Shown piece after piece: positions 39,845 through 48,466 of a stretch of DNA of 64,000 bases. Each line of letters starts with the position of its first letter. Within the stretch, counting starts at the first letter, position 1. Under the pieces are notes generated by a model that ran no database searches, was not told the origin of the DNA, and was given only the letters and a program-made list of their open reading frames with translations. Source of the stretch: Maridesulfovibrio sp050916235 (lineage in GTDB: Bacteria > Desulfobacterota > Desulfovibrionia > Desulfovibrionales > Desulfovibrionaceae). Position numbers and translations under genes: made by a program. Where the stretch lies: assembly GCF_050916235.1 (NCBI RefSeq), contig NZ_CP104854.1, positions 868,001 through 932,000 on the forward strand, in the 5' to 3' direction.

Positions 39845-42760
39845 ATGGCATCAAAAATTAAAGTAAAGGAATTGGCCGCCGAACTCGGGGTCAATCCTAA
39901 AGACATCCTTCAAAAGCTCCGCGAAGCAGGCGTGCAGGCTAAAAGCACTGTTGCCGATATCGACTCCGAGCAGGCTGAATCTATCCGCGCGGAACTCGCC
40001 GGAAAGTCCGGCAAAGTAGAAAGAAGGGAAGTTCAGCCCGGCGTAATCGTCCGCCGCCGCAAAAGCGGTCGCGGTAAAGGTGCGTCCGACGATCAGGAAG
40101 AAAGCGCTTCTTCCGAGAAAAAAGAAAGCAGAAAAGCTGTACGGGTGGAAGCACCTGCGGAGTCTGTTCCTGCCGGTGAGAAGAAAGAAGAGGTCAAGGA
40201 AGCGGACCAGGAAAGAAAACCCCGTCCCAAAGCTCCTGTAAAATCCGAGAAGCCTATGGTGAAAATCATCCGGCCCGAGGATATTGAAAAACAGAAAGAA
40301 GAAGCAGCCCCCGCAAAAGAAGAACCCGCAGCTGAGCCCAAAGCGGAAACACCCCCTTCTGCTGAGCCCGCTGAGAAAATTATTCCGGCCAAAGAAACTT
40401 CTGCTGCTACCCCGGCAGAAAAACCGGCCGAAGAACCCAAGGCGAAAGCGAAAGCCGAGTCCCCTGCGGATGACAAATCCGACGACAAGGATGACAAATC
40501 CGGCGATTCCGAGCCTAAAAAGAAAAAGCGCAAGAAAAAGAAAGAAGTGGAAGCGCCTAAAGTCAAAATTATTTCACGTCCTGATCCCAACCTTGAGGCA
40601 GCACGCCGTGCAGCGGAAGGTCCGGGAAGAAGACGCGTTGAATTCGACAAAGATGAAGAACGTCCCGGAGCTCGCCCCGGTGCCCGTCCCGGAGGTCGTC
40701 CGGAAGGACGTCCCGCAGGACGTCCCAGCGGTCCAAGACCGGCAGAAGGCGGTCGCGGCATGGACAGCCCCAGGTCAGCTGACAGCGGAAGACCGGTACC
40801 CGGAACTCCGCAGCCAGGCTCAGACCAGAGCAAAAAGAAGAAATTCAAGAAGGACAGACGCGTAGTCGAATTCGGCAAAGAATTTCGTGCAGACGATAAC
40901 GAAAGAGATCTCGAAAGCAAATTCCGCGGCAAGAAACGCGGTAAAAAAGGCGGCAAACGCGTAGAGCTGGCTCCCCAGCAGCAGAAGCCGCTCAAGGCTG
41001 CCAAGCGCAAAATCAAGTTCAACGAGGCTATCCGCCTTTCCGATATGGCTCACCAGATGGGCGTTAAAGCCCAGGAGCTGATCAAGACCCTGTTCGGAAT
41101 GGGTGTAATGGCCACCATCAACCAGTCGCTGGACCTTGATACCGCCACTCTGCTTGCCGCTGAATTCGAATACGAAATCGAAAACGTATCCTACTCCGAA
41201 GCAGATCTCCTCGTCCCCGCTACCGAAGTGGATGACGAGAAGGATATGATGCACCGTCCGCCCATCGTTACCATTATGGGCCACGTTGACCACGGTAAGA
41301 CATCTCTGCTCGACGCCATCCGTCACAGTGCGGTTACCGACGGCGAAGCAGGCGGCATCACCCAGCACATCGGTGCGTACCACGTAACCACCGATCGCGG
41401 AGAAATCGTATTCCTCGATACTCCCGGTCACGAAGCGTTCACCACTATGCGTATGCGCGGTGCTCAGGTAACCGACATCGTTATCCTCGTTGTTGCGGCG
41501 GATGACGGCGTTATGGACCAGACCCGTGAAGCGATCAGCCACTCCAAGGCTGCCGGTGTCCCCATCGTTGTTGCAGTCAACAAGATGGATAAGGAAGGCG
41601 CGAACCCCGAACGTGTACAACGCGAACTGGCCGACTACGGCCTCGTTCCCGAAGACTGGGGCGGCGACACCATGTTCGTTCCTGTTTCCGCAAAACAGAA
41701 AACAGGTCTCGACGACCTGCTTGAAATGGTGCAGCTGCAGGCCGAAGTTCTTGAACTCAAGGCCAACCCCAACAAGCCTGCACGCGGTAACATCGTTGAA
41801 GCAAAACTCGACAAGGGACGCGGCCCCGTCGGTACTGTCCTCATTCAGGAAGGTACCATCAATCAGGGCGATCCCTTTGTCTGCGGCCTCTATCATGGTC
41901 GTGTACGCGCTATGTTCGATGACCGCGGCAACAAGATCGAAACTGCCGGTCCGGCCTTCCCTGTCGAGATCCAGGGTTTTGACGGCATCCCCGAAGCCGG
42001 TGACGAGTTCATCTGCGTTGCCGACGACAAGGTTGCCCGCCGCATCGCTCAGGAGCGTAAACTCAAGCATCGCGAACGCGAGCTGGCAGGAAAGTCCAAG
42101 GTTACCCTTGAGTCCTTCCTCGCTTCCAAGCCGAACCAGGAAGTACAGACCCTTAACGTTGTCCTCAAGGCTGACGTACAGGGCTCCCTGGAAGCTATCA
42201 ACGAAGCACTTGCCAAGCTTGCCACCGATGAAATCAAGGTTGAAGTCATCCACGGCGGTGCCGGTGCAATCACTGAATCCGACATCCTGCTGGCTTCCGC
42301 ATCCCAGGCCATCATTATCGGCTTCAACGTAAGACCGACAGTGAAAATCAAGGAAATTGCGGAGAAAGAAGAAGTCGAAATCCGCTTCTACGACATCATC
42401 TACAAGCTCGTCGGTGAAATCAAGGATGCCATGGGCGGTATGCTCTCCCCTGACATCAAGGAAGTATACCTCGGCCAGGCAGAAGTTCGCCAGACCTTCT
42501 CCGTACCCAAGGTCGGAGTCATCGCGGGCAGCATGATTGTTGATGGTAAGCTGACCAGACACGCACAGGTTCGCCTGCTGCGCGGTGGTGTGGTTATCTA
42601 CACCGGAACCCTGACCTCCCTGAAGCGCTTCAAGGACGACGCCAAGGAAGTTGCCAAGGGCTACGAGTGCGGTGTGGGACTTGAAAAGTACAACGACATC
42701 AAAGAGGGCGATGTAATCGAAGCCTTCGAAGTAGTCGAAGTAGCCAGAACACTCGAATAA
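39845..42760 (+). CDS. infB: Translation initiation factor IF-2
   Basis: A 971-residue IF-2 with a long lineage-variable N-terminus: the first 50 residues form the IF2-N domain, then about 350 residues of Lys/Glu/Ala/Pro and a GRP-rich stretch (PGARPGARPGGRPEGRP near 278-294). A second IF2-N-like segment (around 395-440) precedes the G domain with GHVDHGKTS at about 479-487, DTPGHE and NKMD. Domains III and IV end the protein. It brings initiator tRNA to the 30S subunit. The sequence is GC-strong with heavy codon bias, as for highly expressed genes. Confidence 0.97.
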   Translation: MASKIKVKELAAELGVNPKDILQKLREAGVQAKSTVADIDSEQAESIRAELAGKSGKVERREVQPGVIVRRRKSGRGKGASDDQEESASSEKKESRKAVRVEAPAESVPAGEKKEEVKEADQERKPRPKAPVKSEKPMVKIIRPEDIEKQKEEAAPAKEEPAAEPKAETPPSAEPAEKIIPAKETSAATPAEKPAEEPKAKAKAESPADDKSDDKDDKSGDSEPKKKKRKKKKEVEAPKVKIISRPDPNLEAARRAAEGPGRRRVEFDKDEERPGARPGARPGGRPEGRPAGRPSGPRPAEGGRGMDSPRSADSGRPVPGTPQPGSDQSKKKKFKKDRRVVEFGKEFRADDNERDLESKFRGKKRGKKGGKRVELAPQQQKPLKAAKRKIKFNEAIRLSDMAHQMGVKAQELIKTLFGMGVMATINQSLDLDTATLLAAEFEYEIENVSYSEADLLVPATEVDDEKDMMHRPPIVTIMGHVDHGKTSLLDAIRHSAVTDGEAGGITQHIGAYHVTTDRGEIVFLDTPGHEAFTTMRMRGAQVTDIVILVVAADDGVMDQTREAISHSKAAGVPIVVAVNKMDKEGANPERVQRELADYGLVPEDWGGDTMFVPVSAKQKTGLDDLLEMVQLQAEVLELKANPNKPARGNIVEAKLDKGRGPVGTVLIQEGTINQGDPFVCGLYHGRVRAMFDDRGNKIETAGPAFPVEIQGFDGIPEAGDEFICVADDKVARRIAQERKLKHRERELAGKSKVTLESFLASKPNQEVQTLNVVLKADVQGSLEAINEALAKLATDEIKVEVIHGGAGAITESDILLASASQAIIIGFNVRPTVKIKEIAEKEEVEIRFYDIIYKLVGEIKDAMGGMLSPDIKEVYLGQAEVRQTFSVPKVGVIAGSMIVDGKLTRHAQVRLLRGGVVIYTGTLTSLKRFKDDAKEVAKGYECGVGLEKYNDIKEGDVIEAFEVVEVARTLE

Positions 42761-42773
42761 AAACGAAACAATA

Positions 42774-42806
42774 CAGGGGCGGAAACTCAATTCCGCCCCT
42801 GTTTAT
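42774..42806 (+). terminator. Intra-operon hairpin after infB
   Basis: CAGGGGCGGAA (42774-42784) and TTCCGCCCCTG (42791-42801) form a perfect 11-pair stem followed by TTTAT. The next gene starts 13 bases later, so it may be a partial terminator or a processing/stability element. Confidence 0.65.
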
Positions 42807-42818
42807 AAATTTCATGAT

Positions 42819-43106
42819 ATGATTATCGGCGTACTGTCACTGGAATTCAGGCTGCACGGCAACAGATCACTCAAGGATAAACGCAAGATATCACTGAGCC
42901 TGAAGCAGAAGCTTCGAAACAAATTCAACGTCTCAGCATCAGAAGTTGAAGCCATGGACTCACACGAAAGGCTCGTACTCGCCGTTGTGACCGTCGCCAA
43001 CGATACCCGCAAGGTGGAAAGCAGGCTTTCCAAGGCTCTGGCCATGATTGAAGCCATGAGCCCGGCAGAGCTGATCCACTGTGAAACGGAAATTTTCAGT
43101 TCCTGA
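42819..43106 (+). CDS. DUF503 (YlxP) family protein
   Basis: A 95-residue protein: MIIGVLSLEFRLHGNRSLKD, then KRKISLSLKQKLRNKFNVS and a VANDTRKVESRLSKAL segment, matching the DUF503/YlxP family that sits between infB and rbfA in many bacteria. A ferredoxin-like fold and a role in ribosome or RNA biology are presumed; no function is proven. The ribosome-binding site is weak. Its stop codon lies inside the left arm of a terminator-like hairpin. Confidence 0.88.
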   Translation: MIIGVLSLEFRLHGNRSLKDKRKISLSLKQKLRNKFNVSASEVEAMDSHERLVLAVVTVANDTRKVESRLSKALAMIEAMSPAELIHCETEIFSS

Positions 43107-43132
43107 CCCTGCCGGTCAGGAAAATTTTTTTT
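43100..43132 (+). terminator. Terminator-like hairpin between ylxP and rbfA
   Basis: TTCCTGACC (43100-43108) pairs with GGTCAGGAA (43114-43122) and is followed by a long T-run. The left arm contains the ylxP stop codon (43104-43106). rbfA starts 14 bases after it, so read-through or a downstream promoter is needed. Confidence 0.7.
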
Positions 43133-43145
43133 AGAGGATACTAGA

Positions 43146-43499
43146 ATGAAGACATCAACTTCCCGCCGCTCCGTAAAAATGGGCGACCAGATCATGCGTG
43201 AAATAGCAACCATGCTGGTAGAGGAAATTGCAGATCCGCGCCTTGAGCTGGTAACCATCAGCGGCGTAAGGATGAACAAGGACAACAAAATCGCCGAAGT
43301 CATGTTCACCATGTCCGGCGACAAGGAAAAAATAGAGGCCGCAATCAAGGGTCTTGAAAAAGCAAAAGGCTTCATCCGCAGCAAACTGAGCCAGAGAATC
43401 CGTGTTCGCCAGATTCCCGAACTCAGGTTCACCCACGACAATTTTCTCGAGGAGATGGTTTATGGAAGCAAGGTTGAAAGAGATCTGTCGGATTCTTAA
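43146..43499 (+). CDS. rbfA: Ribosome-binding factor A
   Basis: A 117-residue KH-type protein: RRSVKMGDQIMREIATMLVE near 7-26, DPRLELVTISGVRMNKDNK, and a C-terminal VRQIPELRFTHDNFLEE. It assists late 16S rRNA maturation in 30S assembly. The gene overlaps the start of nrnA by 38 bases, so the two are coupled. Confidence 0.95.
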   Translation: MKTSTSRRSVKMGDQIMREIATMLVEEIADPRLELVTISGVRMNKDNKIAEVMFTMSGDKEKIEAAIKGLEKAKGFIRSKLSQRIRVRQIPELRFTHDNFLEEMVYGSKVERDLSDS

Positions 43500-44427
43500 G
43501 GAAGAAAACGACTTTCTCGTAGCAGCACACTTCAACCCGGACGGAGATGCCCTCGGCTCAACTGCAGCCATGGGATATATCCTCGAAAAGCTTGGCAAGC
43601 GTTACCGCCTCTACAATCAGAGCGGTATGCCGGAAGCCATGCAGTGGTTTGAAATGCCTGCACCGGTGCTGACCGAAATTCCCAAGGGATTCGACGGCTG
43701 GTACATCATCCTTGACTGCGGGGACGCTCCGCGCATGGGCGAAACGCTCATGAACGCAATGGACCCGGAGAAATCCATCAACATTGACCATCACATGGGC
43801 AACTCCGGTTTCGCTGCCGTCAACTGGGTGGACACCAACCGCCCGGCAGTGGGGGAAATGATCACCCTGATCGCCCGTGAACTCAAAATTTCCCTTTCCG
43901 GCAGGCTGGGCGAGGCCATCTACCTGTCCATTGCAACCGACACCGGTTTCTTCACCTACAATAACACCAAACCGGAAACCCTCGAAATAATCGCGGATAT
44001 CCTGCGCTACGGTCTCGACCTCGGAGAGTATGTTCCCAAAATCAGAAACCGGTGGACCATGAAGCGTATCAACCTCTGGACCGTTGCGCTCAGCAGGATT
44101 GAGCTCCACCATGATGGACAGACCGCCATGATTTTCATCCCGCAGGAGATGCTCGACGATGCCGGTGCCTCCGGACCTGACTGCGAAGGACTGGTAAGCT
44201 TCATCCTGCGCATTCAGGGGGTGCGTGTTGCTGTACTTATCCGCGAAGACAGCCCCATGCGCTACAAATTCAGCCTGCGCTCACAGTCACGTGACAATGT
44301 TCAGGCCGTGGCAGCCCTCTTCGGAGGCGGAGGCCACAAGAATGCCAGCGGCGGACTCATTGAAAACAATCCCGACACCGTGCGCGACAAACTGATCTCC
44401 GCCATCGGCGACCGGATCATGAAATAA
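43462..44427 (+). CDS. nrnA: DHH-family phosphoesterase (NrnA, oligoribonuclease/pAp phosphatase)
   Basis: A 321-residue DHH/DHHA1 protein. The metal-binding sites are HFNPDGDALGSTAAMGYIL near 23-41, a DCGDAPR segment near 90, NIDHHMGNSG near 108-117 and IATDTGFFTYN near 155-165; the DHHA1 domain has FGGGGHKNASGG. It degrades nano-RNA and may dephosphorylate pAp, which matters in sulfur assimilation; the balance of activities is not readable here. ATG at 43462 follows GGAG inside rbfA. Confidence 0.93.
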   Translation: MEARLKEICRILKEENDFLVAAHFNPDGDALGSTAAMGYILEKLGKRYRLYNQSGMPEAMQWFEMPAPVLTEIPKGFDGWYIILDCGDAPRMGETLMNAMDPEKSINIDHHMGNSGFAAVNWVDTNRPAVGEMITLIARELKISLSGRLGEAIYLSIATDTGFFTYNNTKPETLEIIADILRYGLDLGEYVPKIRNRWTMKRINLWTVALSRIELHHDGQTAMIFIPQEMLDDAGASGPDCEGLVSFILRIQGVRVAVLIREDSPMRYKFSLRSQSRDNVQAVAALFGGGGHKNASGGLIENNPDTVRDKLISAIGDRIMK

Positions 44428-44441
44428 AGGTTCATTTCAAC

Positions 44442-45377
44442 ATGGGAAGAAAACCCAAGATCAGCCCTCTTCAGAAACACGGCGTTCTGGTGCTGAACAA
44501 GCCGTCTGGACCTACGTCCGCAGACTGTCTGAACTCAATCAAACGGGAACTAAAGCAGTACAAGATCGGCCATGCCGGAACTCTTGACCCCCTTGCCGAG
44601 GGAGTGCTGCTGGTAATGCTCGGCAACGCCACAAAACTCGGGCCTTATCTGACCGGACATGATAAGGTATACTCCGGAAGCCTGACAATAGGCAGAACTA
44701 CGGACACTTACGATATTCAGGGCACCGAGACTTCCACCGGTGATATTTCCGGGATCACGGAAAAAATGGTGGAAGATGAAATTTTAGCATGGAATGACTT
44801 GACTAGTCAGGAAGTTCCGGCCTATTCCGCTGCTAAGCATAATGGTAAACCGCTCTATGAACTTGCCAGAAACGGGGAAGAAACCCCTATCAAGATCAAG
44901 AGCATCGAAATATTTGACGCAGAACCGCTGGAAGTGACTCTGCCGATGGCCCGTTTCCGGGTTGGGTGCTCAGCCGGCACCTATATACGCTCCCTGGTCC
45001 ACAGCTTGGGGTCGCGGCTCGGATGCGGCGCGGTAATGGAATCACTTAGGCGCGAAGAAAGCCGACCTTATCGGCTCAGTGAAGCACACGATCTGGATGA
45101 TGTGCTTGCCGATCCGGATGGATTCGAGGCACGGGTAATTCCCCTTGCGGATGCCCTGCCCCATTGGCACAGGTTCACGGTTACCGGAACCATGGCCGCA
45201 TCCATCAGGAACGGAGCAAGGATTCCGGTGGAAGACGTGTGCACGGACGGCCTGAAAATCTTCGAGGGAGAAAGAGCCATGTTCCTTGATCATGAAGGGA
45301 CTGCCTTGGCTCTCATGGAGACAAAGCAGATCGACGGCAGGCTTCACTGGGTAATACTTCGCGGCCTGTGGGGCTGA
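44442..45377 (+). CDS. truB: tRNA pseudouridine-55 synthase
   Basis: A 311-residue TruB with LNKPSGPTSADCLNSIKRE near 18-36, the catalytic Asp in KIGHAGTLDPLAEGVLLV near 47, and RVGCSAGTYIRSLVHSLG near 178-195, then a short PUA-like C-terminus. It makes the pseudouridine of the T-loop. It lies between nrnA and rpsO, 14 bases after nrnA. Confidence 0.96.
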   Translation: MGRKPKISPLQKHGVLVLNKPSGPTSADCLNSIKRELKQYKIGHAGTLDPLAEGVLLVMLGNATKLGPYLTGHDKVYSGSLTIGRTTDTYDIQGTETSTGDISGITEKMVEDEILAWNDLTSQEVPAYSAAKHNGKPLYELARNGEETPIKIKSIEIFDAEPLEVTLPMARFRVGCSAGTYIRSLVHSLGSRLGCGAVMESLRREESRPYRLSEAHDLDDVLADPDGFEARVIPLADALPHWHRFTVTGTMAASIRNGARIPVEDVCTDGLKIFEGERAMFLDHEGTALALMETKQIDGRLHWVILRGLWG

Positions 45378-45450
45378 TTCCCCGCGGGACAATCAACTTC
45401 CGGCACAAACAACAATACTCACGCATTACGACGTGAAGGAGGATAGCGCT

Positions 45451-45720
45451 GTGGTTATGACTGCTGAAGACAAGGCAAAAGTTATCGAAGAATACCAGAC
45501 CAAGCCCGGTGACACCGGCTCCCCTGAAGTTCAGGTTGCTCTTCTTACTGCAAGAATTCTGTACCTGACCGACCACTTCAAAACTCACAAGAAGGATTTC
45601 CACTCCCGCACCGGCCTGCTCAAACTCGTAGGTCAGCGCAGGAACATCCTGAAGTACCTGAAGTCCAAAGACATTCAGCGTTACCGTGACCTTATTGCAA
45701 AGCTTGGTCTGCGCAAATAA
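45451..45720 (+). CDS. rpsO: 30S ribosomal protein S15
   Basis: An 89-residue S15, exactly the usual length when GTG at 45451 is taken as start; AAGGAGG lies eight bases before it. It has KPGDTGSPEVQVALLTARI, HKKDFHSRTGLLKLVGQRR and a final RDLIAKLGLRK. It binds 16S rRNA helices 20-22. As in many bacteria it is followed by pnp, here separated by a strong terminator. Confidence 0.97.
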   Translation: MVMTAEDKAKVIEEYQTKPGDTGSPEVQVALLTARILYLTDHFKTHKKDFHSRTGLLKLVGQRRNILKYLKSKDIQRYRDLIAKLGLRK

Positions 45721-45729
45721 GCAGTTTCA

Positions 45730-45757
45730 GGGGAGGGTTTGCCCTCCCCTTCTTTTT
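45730..45757 (+). terminator. Terminator after rpsO
   Basis: GGGGAGGG / CCCTCCCC with loop TTTG, followed by TTCTTTTTG, nine bases after the rpsO stop. Confidence 0.88.
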
Positions 45758-45908
45758 GTGCACTGTCTGCACTTTTGTGTTTTCATCTGACTTCACATCA
45801 GATAGATGATAGTTAGATTTGATTGAAAACGATTTTTGTTGAAACGTCCGGGCTTCTAGCGGCCCGGAGTCGTAGGAATCCGTGCTCTCCTGCAATGGAT
45901 TTTTAGTT

Positions 45909-45953
45909 GGCTGAGGAAGGGGTTCATTTCACTAATGAAATCCTCCCTTAGCC
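45909..45953 (+). promoter_or_regulatory. Long imperfect hairpin in the pnp leader
   Basis: GGCTGAGG...GGGGTTCATT pairs with AATGAA..CCTCCCTTAGCC over about 18 pairs with two small bulges and a five-base loop. It lies 60 bases before the pnp start. In E. coli the pnp leader carries a similar duplex cut by RNase III and then used for PNPase autoregulation; the same role here is an inference. A second hairpin (TCCGGGC / GGCCCGGA) lies near 45848-45870. Confidence 0.6.
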
Positions 45954-46013
45954 GGCTGGAAAATTCGGGCAGCATCGGATTCCGTCATTGTAACTGATTT
46001 AATGAGGAATATC

Positions 46014-48302
46014 ATGTTAGTACCTTTTGAAAAAACCAGTGTCACCGGCCAGGTCGGCAATCTGGACATCACCCTTGAAACCGGTCGCATGGCCAACCAG
46101 ACCAACGGTACCGTATGGATTCAGTCCGGTGGAACCGTTGTGCTCGTCACCGCCGTATCCATGGCTGCCGACGGCCCCCGCGATTTCTTTCCCCTGACCT
46201 GCAACTACCTTGAAAAAACCTACGCAGCAGGACGTATCCCCGGCGGTTACTTCCGCCGTGAAGTAGGCCGTCCGTCCGACCGTGAAACCCTTGTTTCCCG
46301 CCTCATGGACCGCCCCATCCGTCCCATGTTCCCCAAAGCTTTCTGCGACGAAGTACAGGTCATCGCCACCGTTCTTTCCGCTGACACCGATACCAACCCC
46401 GATGTGCTGGCAATGACCGGTGCATCCGCTGCACTGCACATTTCCGACCTGCCCTTCAACGGCCCTGTTGCAGCAGCACGCATCGGCATGGTGAACAACG
46501 AATTCGTGCTTTACCCCACCTACAAAGGCATTGCCGAAGAAAGCGAACTCAACCTCGTATTCGCCGCAACCCGCGACGCAGTCATCATGGTTGAAGGCAG
46601 CTCCAAGTTCCTTTCTGAAAACACCATCGCCGAAGCCCTTGAATGGGGTCATCAGCAGCTCGGCCCCATGTTCGACCTGCAGGATGCCCTGCGCGAAAAA
46701 GTCGGTCGCCCCAAAATCGAAGTGATTGAGCCTGAAAAGGACACCGAGGTCATCACCCTCATCTCCGATAACTTCTCTGCTGACCTCGACAAGGCCCTGA
46801 CCATTCCCGGCAAGATCGAGCGCAAGACCGCCAAGTCCGAAGTAAAGGCCAAGGCAGTTGAGTTCATCAACGAAAAGTTCCCGGAAAACCCCGAAAAGGC
46901 AAAAAACGTCGGCGATGCCATGGCTGATCTGGAAAAGAAGATCGTGCGCAAGCGCATCGTTGAACAGGGTATCCGTATCGACGGACGCGACCTTACCACT
47001 GTCCGTAATCTTTCCATGGAAGTGGGCAACCTGCCCATGACCCACGGTTCCGCACTGTTCCGCAGAGGTGAAACCTCCGCTCTGGCAATCTGCACCCTGG
47101 GCTCCACACGTGACGAACAGAGATATGAAACCCTTACCGGTGAAGACACCAAGCGTTTCATGCTCCACTACAACTTCCCCCCGTACTGCGTGGGCGAAGC
47201 CAAATTCCTGCGTGCGCCTTCCCGCCGCGAAATCGGTCACGGAACCCTTGCTGAGCGTGCTCTGCGCCCGGTTCTTCCTTCCCCGGAAGAGTTCCCCTTC
47301 ACCATGCGTGTGGTTTCCGAGGTAATGGACTCCAACGGTTCTTCCTCCATGGCTACCGTATGCGGCACCACCCTGTCCCTGATGGACGCCGGTGTACCCA
47401 TCAGCGCACCCGTTGCCGGTATCGCCATGGGTCTGTGCCAGGAAGGCGACCAGTATTTCGTCCTCACCGACATCCTCGGTGACGAAGATGCCCTCGGCGA
47501 TATGGACTTCAAGGTTGCAGGTACCACCGAAGGCGTAACCGCCATCCAGATGGACATCAAGATCAGCGGTATCCCCGCCGATGTTCTGCGTAAGGCTCTT
47601 GCTCAGGCTAAAGATGCCCGCCAGCTCATCCTCAAGGATATGGTTGCAGTAATGCCCGAGCCCAGATCGGAACTTTCCGTTCACGCTCCGCAGATGGAAG
47701 TTCTACACATCAACCCCGAAAAGATCAGGGAACTGATCGGACCCGGCGGAAAGAACATCAAAGCCATCACCGCTGAAACTTCTGCCGATATAGACATCGA
47801 AGATTCCGGTAAGGTTTCCATCTTTGCCCCCACCCTCGAGTCCCTCAAAAAGACCGTTGAAATGGTCCGCTACTACGACCAGCAGGCCGAAGTGGGCACA
47901 AACTACGTGGGTACCGTCAAAAAGATCCTCGAAATCGGCGCTATCGTTGAAATTCTGCCCGGCCTTGAAGGCCTGCTGCACATTTCCCAGCTTGACGTTG
48001 AACGCATCGCTGAAGTAACCGATGTTGTTCAGTTGGGACAGGAAATCACCGTCAAGGTTGTCGAAGTACAGCCCAACGGCCGTATCCGTCTTTCCCGCAA
48101 GGCATGGCTCATGGAGCAGGCCGGACAGGACATCGATCTTGAAAGATTCAAGATGGGTGCTGACCGTCCCCGCGGCGGAGCTGGCGGAGACCGCAGAGGC
48201 GGCAACGGCGGTGGACGCCGTGATGACCGTGGCGACCGTGGAGGACGTCGTGATGACCGCGGCGGACGTGACGGAGGTCGCGACGGCGGACGCCGCAGAT
48301 AG
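46014..48302 (+). CDS. pnp: Polynucleotide phosphorylase with an RGG-rich tail
   Basis: A 762-residue PNPase: two RNase PH domains (GGYFRREGRPSD-like GGYFRREVGRPSDRET near 77; catalytic-side segment LGDEDALGDMDFKVAGTTEG near 490, cited in part), a KH domain (IGPGGKNIKAITAETSADI near 576) and an S1 domain (GLEGLLHISQLDVERIAEV near 650). The last 45 residues or so are extra: Gly/Arg/Asp repeats such as GGRRDDRGDRGGRRDDRGG, an RGG-box-like tail. It degrades RNA from the 3' end with phosphate. ATG at 46014 follows GAGGA. Confidence 0.96.
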   Translation: MLVPFEKTSVTGQVGNLDITLETGRMANQTNGTVWIQSGGTVVLVTAVSMAADGPRDFFPLTCNYLEKTYAAGRIPGGYFRREVGRPSDRETLVSRLMDRPIRPMFPKAFCDEVQVIATVLSADTDTNPDVLAMTGASAALHISDLPFNGPVAAARIGMVNNEFVLYPTYKGIAEESELNLVFAATRDAVIMVEGSSKFLSENTIAEALEWGHQQLGPMFDLQDALREKVGRPKIEVIEPEKDTEVITLISDNFSADLDKALTIPGKIERKTAKSEVKAKAVEFINEKFPENPEKAKNVGDAMADLEKKIVRKRIVEQGIRIDGRDLTTVRNLSMEVGNLPMTHGSALFRRGETSALAICTLGSTRDEQRYETLTGEDTKRFMLHYNFPPYCVGEAKFLRAPSRREIGHGTLAERALRPVLPSPEEFPFTMRVVSEVMDSNGSSSMATVCGTTLSLMDAGVPISAPVAGIAMGLCQEGDQYFVLTDILGDEDALGDMDFKVAGTTEGVTAIQMDIKISGIPADVLRKALAQAKDARQLILKDMVAVMPEPRSELSVHAPQMEVLHINPEKIRELIGPGGKNIKAITAETSADIDIEDSGKVSIFAPTLESLKKTVEMVRYYDQQAEVGTNYVGTVKKILEIGAIVEILPGLEGLLHISQLDVERIAEVTDVVQLGQEITVKVVEVQPNGRIRLSRKAWLMEQAGQDIDLERFKMGADRPRGGAGGDRRGGNGGGRRDDRGDRGGRRDDRGGRDGGRDGGRRR

Positions 48303-48323
48303 ATCTGCCAGATACGATTATTC

Positions 48324-48360
48324 AAAATCCCCCGGAAACAGATGGTTCCGGGGGATTTTT
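48324..48360 (+). terminator. Terminator after pnp
   Basis: AAAATCCCCCGGAA / TTCCGGGGGATTTTT form a 14-pair stem with an eight-base loop, 22 bases after the pnp stop. Confidence 0.9.
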
Positions 48361-48466
48361 CATTAGTTGCATCAAAAAATGTTTTAAAAATATTTTTCTT
48401 GGTTTATTATCTGAAAATAATCCGTGTATACCCTTTTACACCTTTTCCCAACAAGAGGAGCGCTCT

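Noticed and set aside
40660..40760. Tandem GGNCGTCC-type DNA repeat, considered as a CRISPR-like or satellite array
   Set aside because: It is the coding sequence of the GRP-rich linker of IF-2; units are short, have no spacers and stay in frame.
40820..42790. A 656-codon open frame on the strand opposite infB
   Set aside because: It lies wholly antisense to a clear IF-2; the high codon bias of infB removes stops on the other strand. No ribosome-binding site and no recognisable domain.
46017..47684. A 555-codon open frame opposite pnp
   Set aside because: Same effect of codon bias; the Gly/Val/Cys/His-rich translation has no domain and is the mirror of conserved PNPase codons.
48180..48300. 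A frameshifted or spurious 3' extension of pnp
   Set aside because: The RGG-rich tail stays in frame after an intact S1 domain and ends at a normal stop followed by a good terminator.
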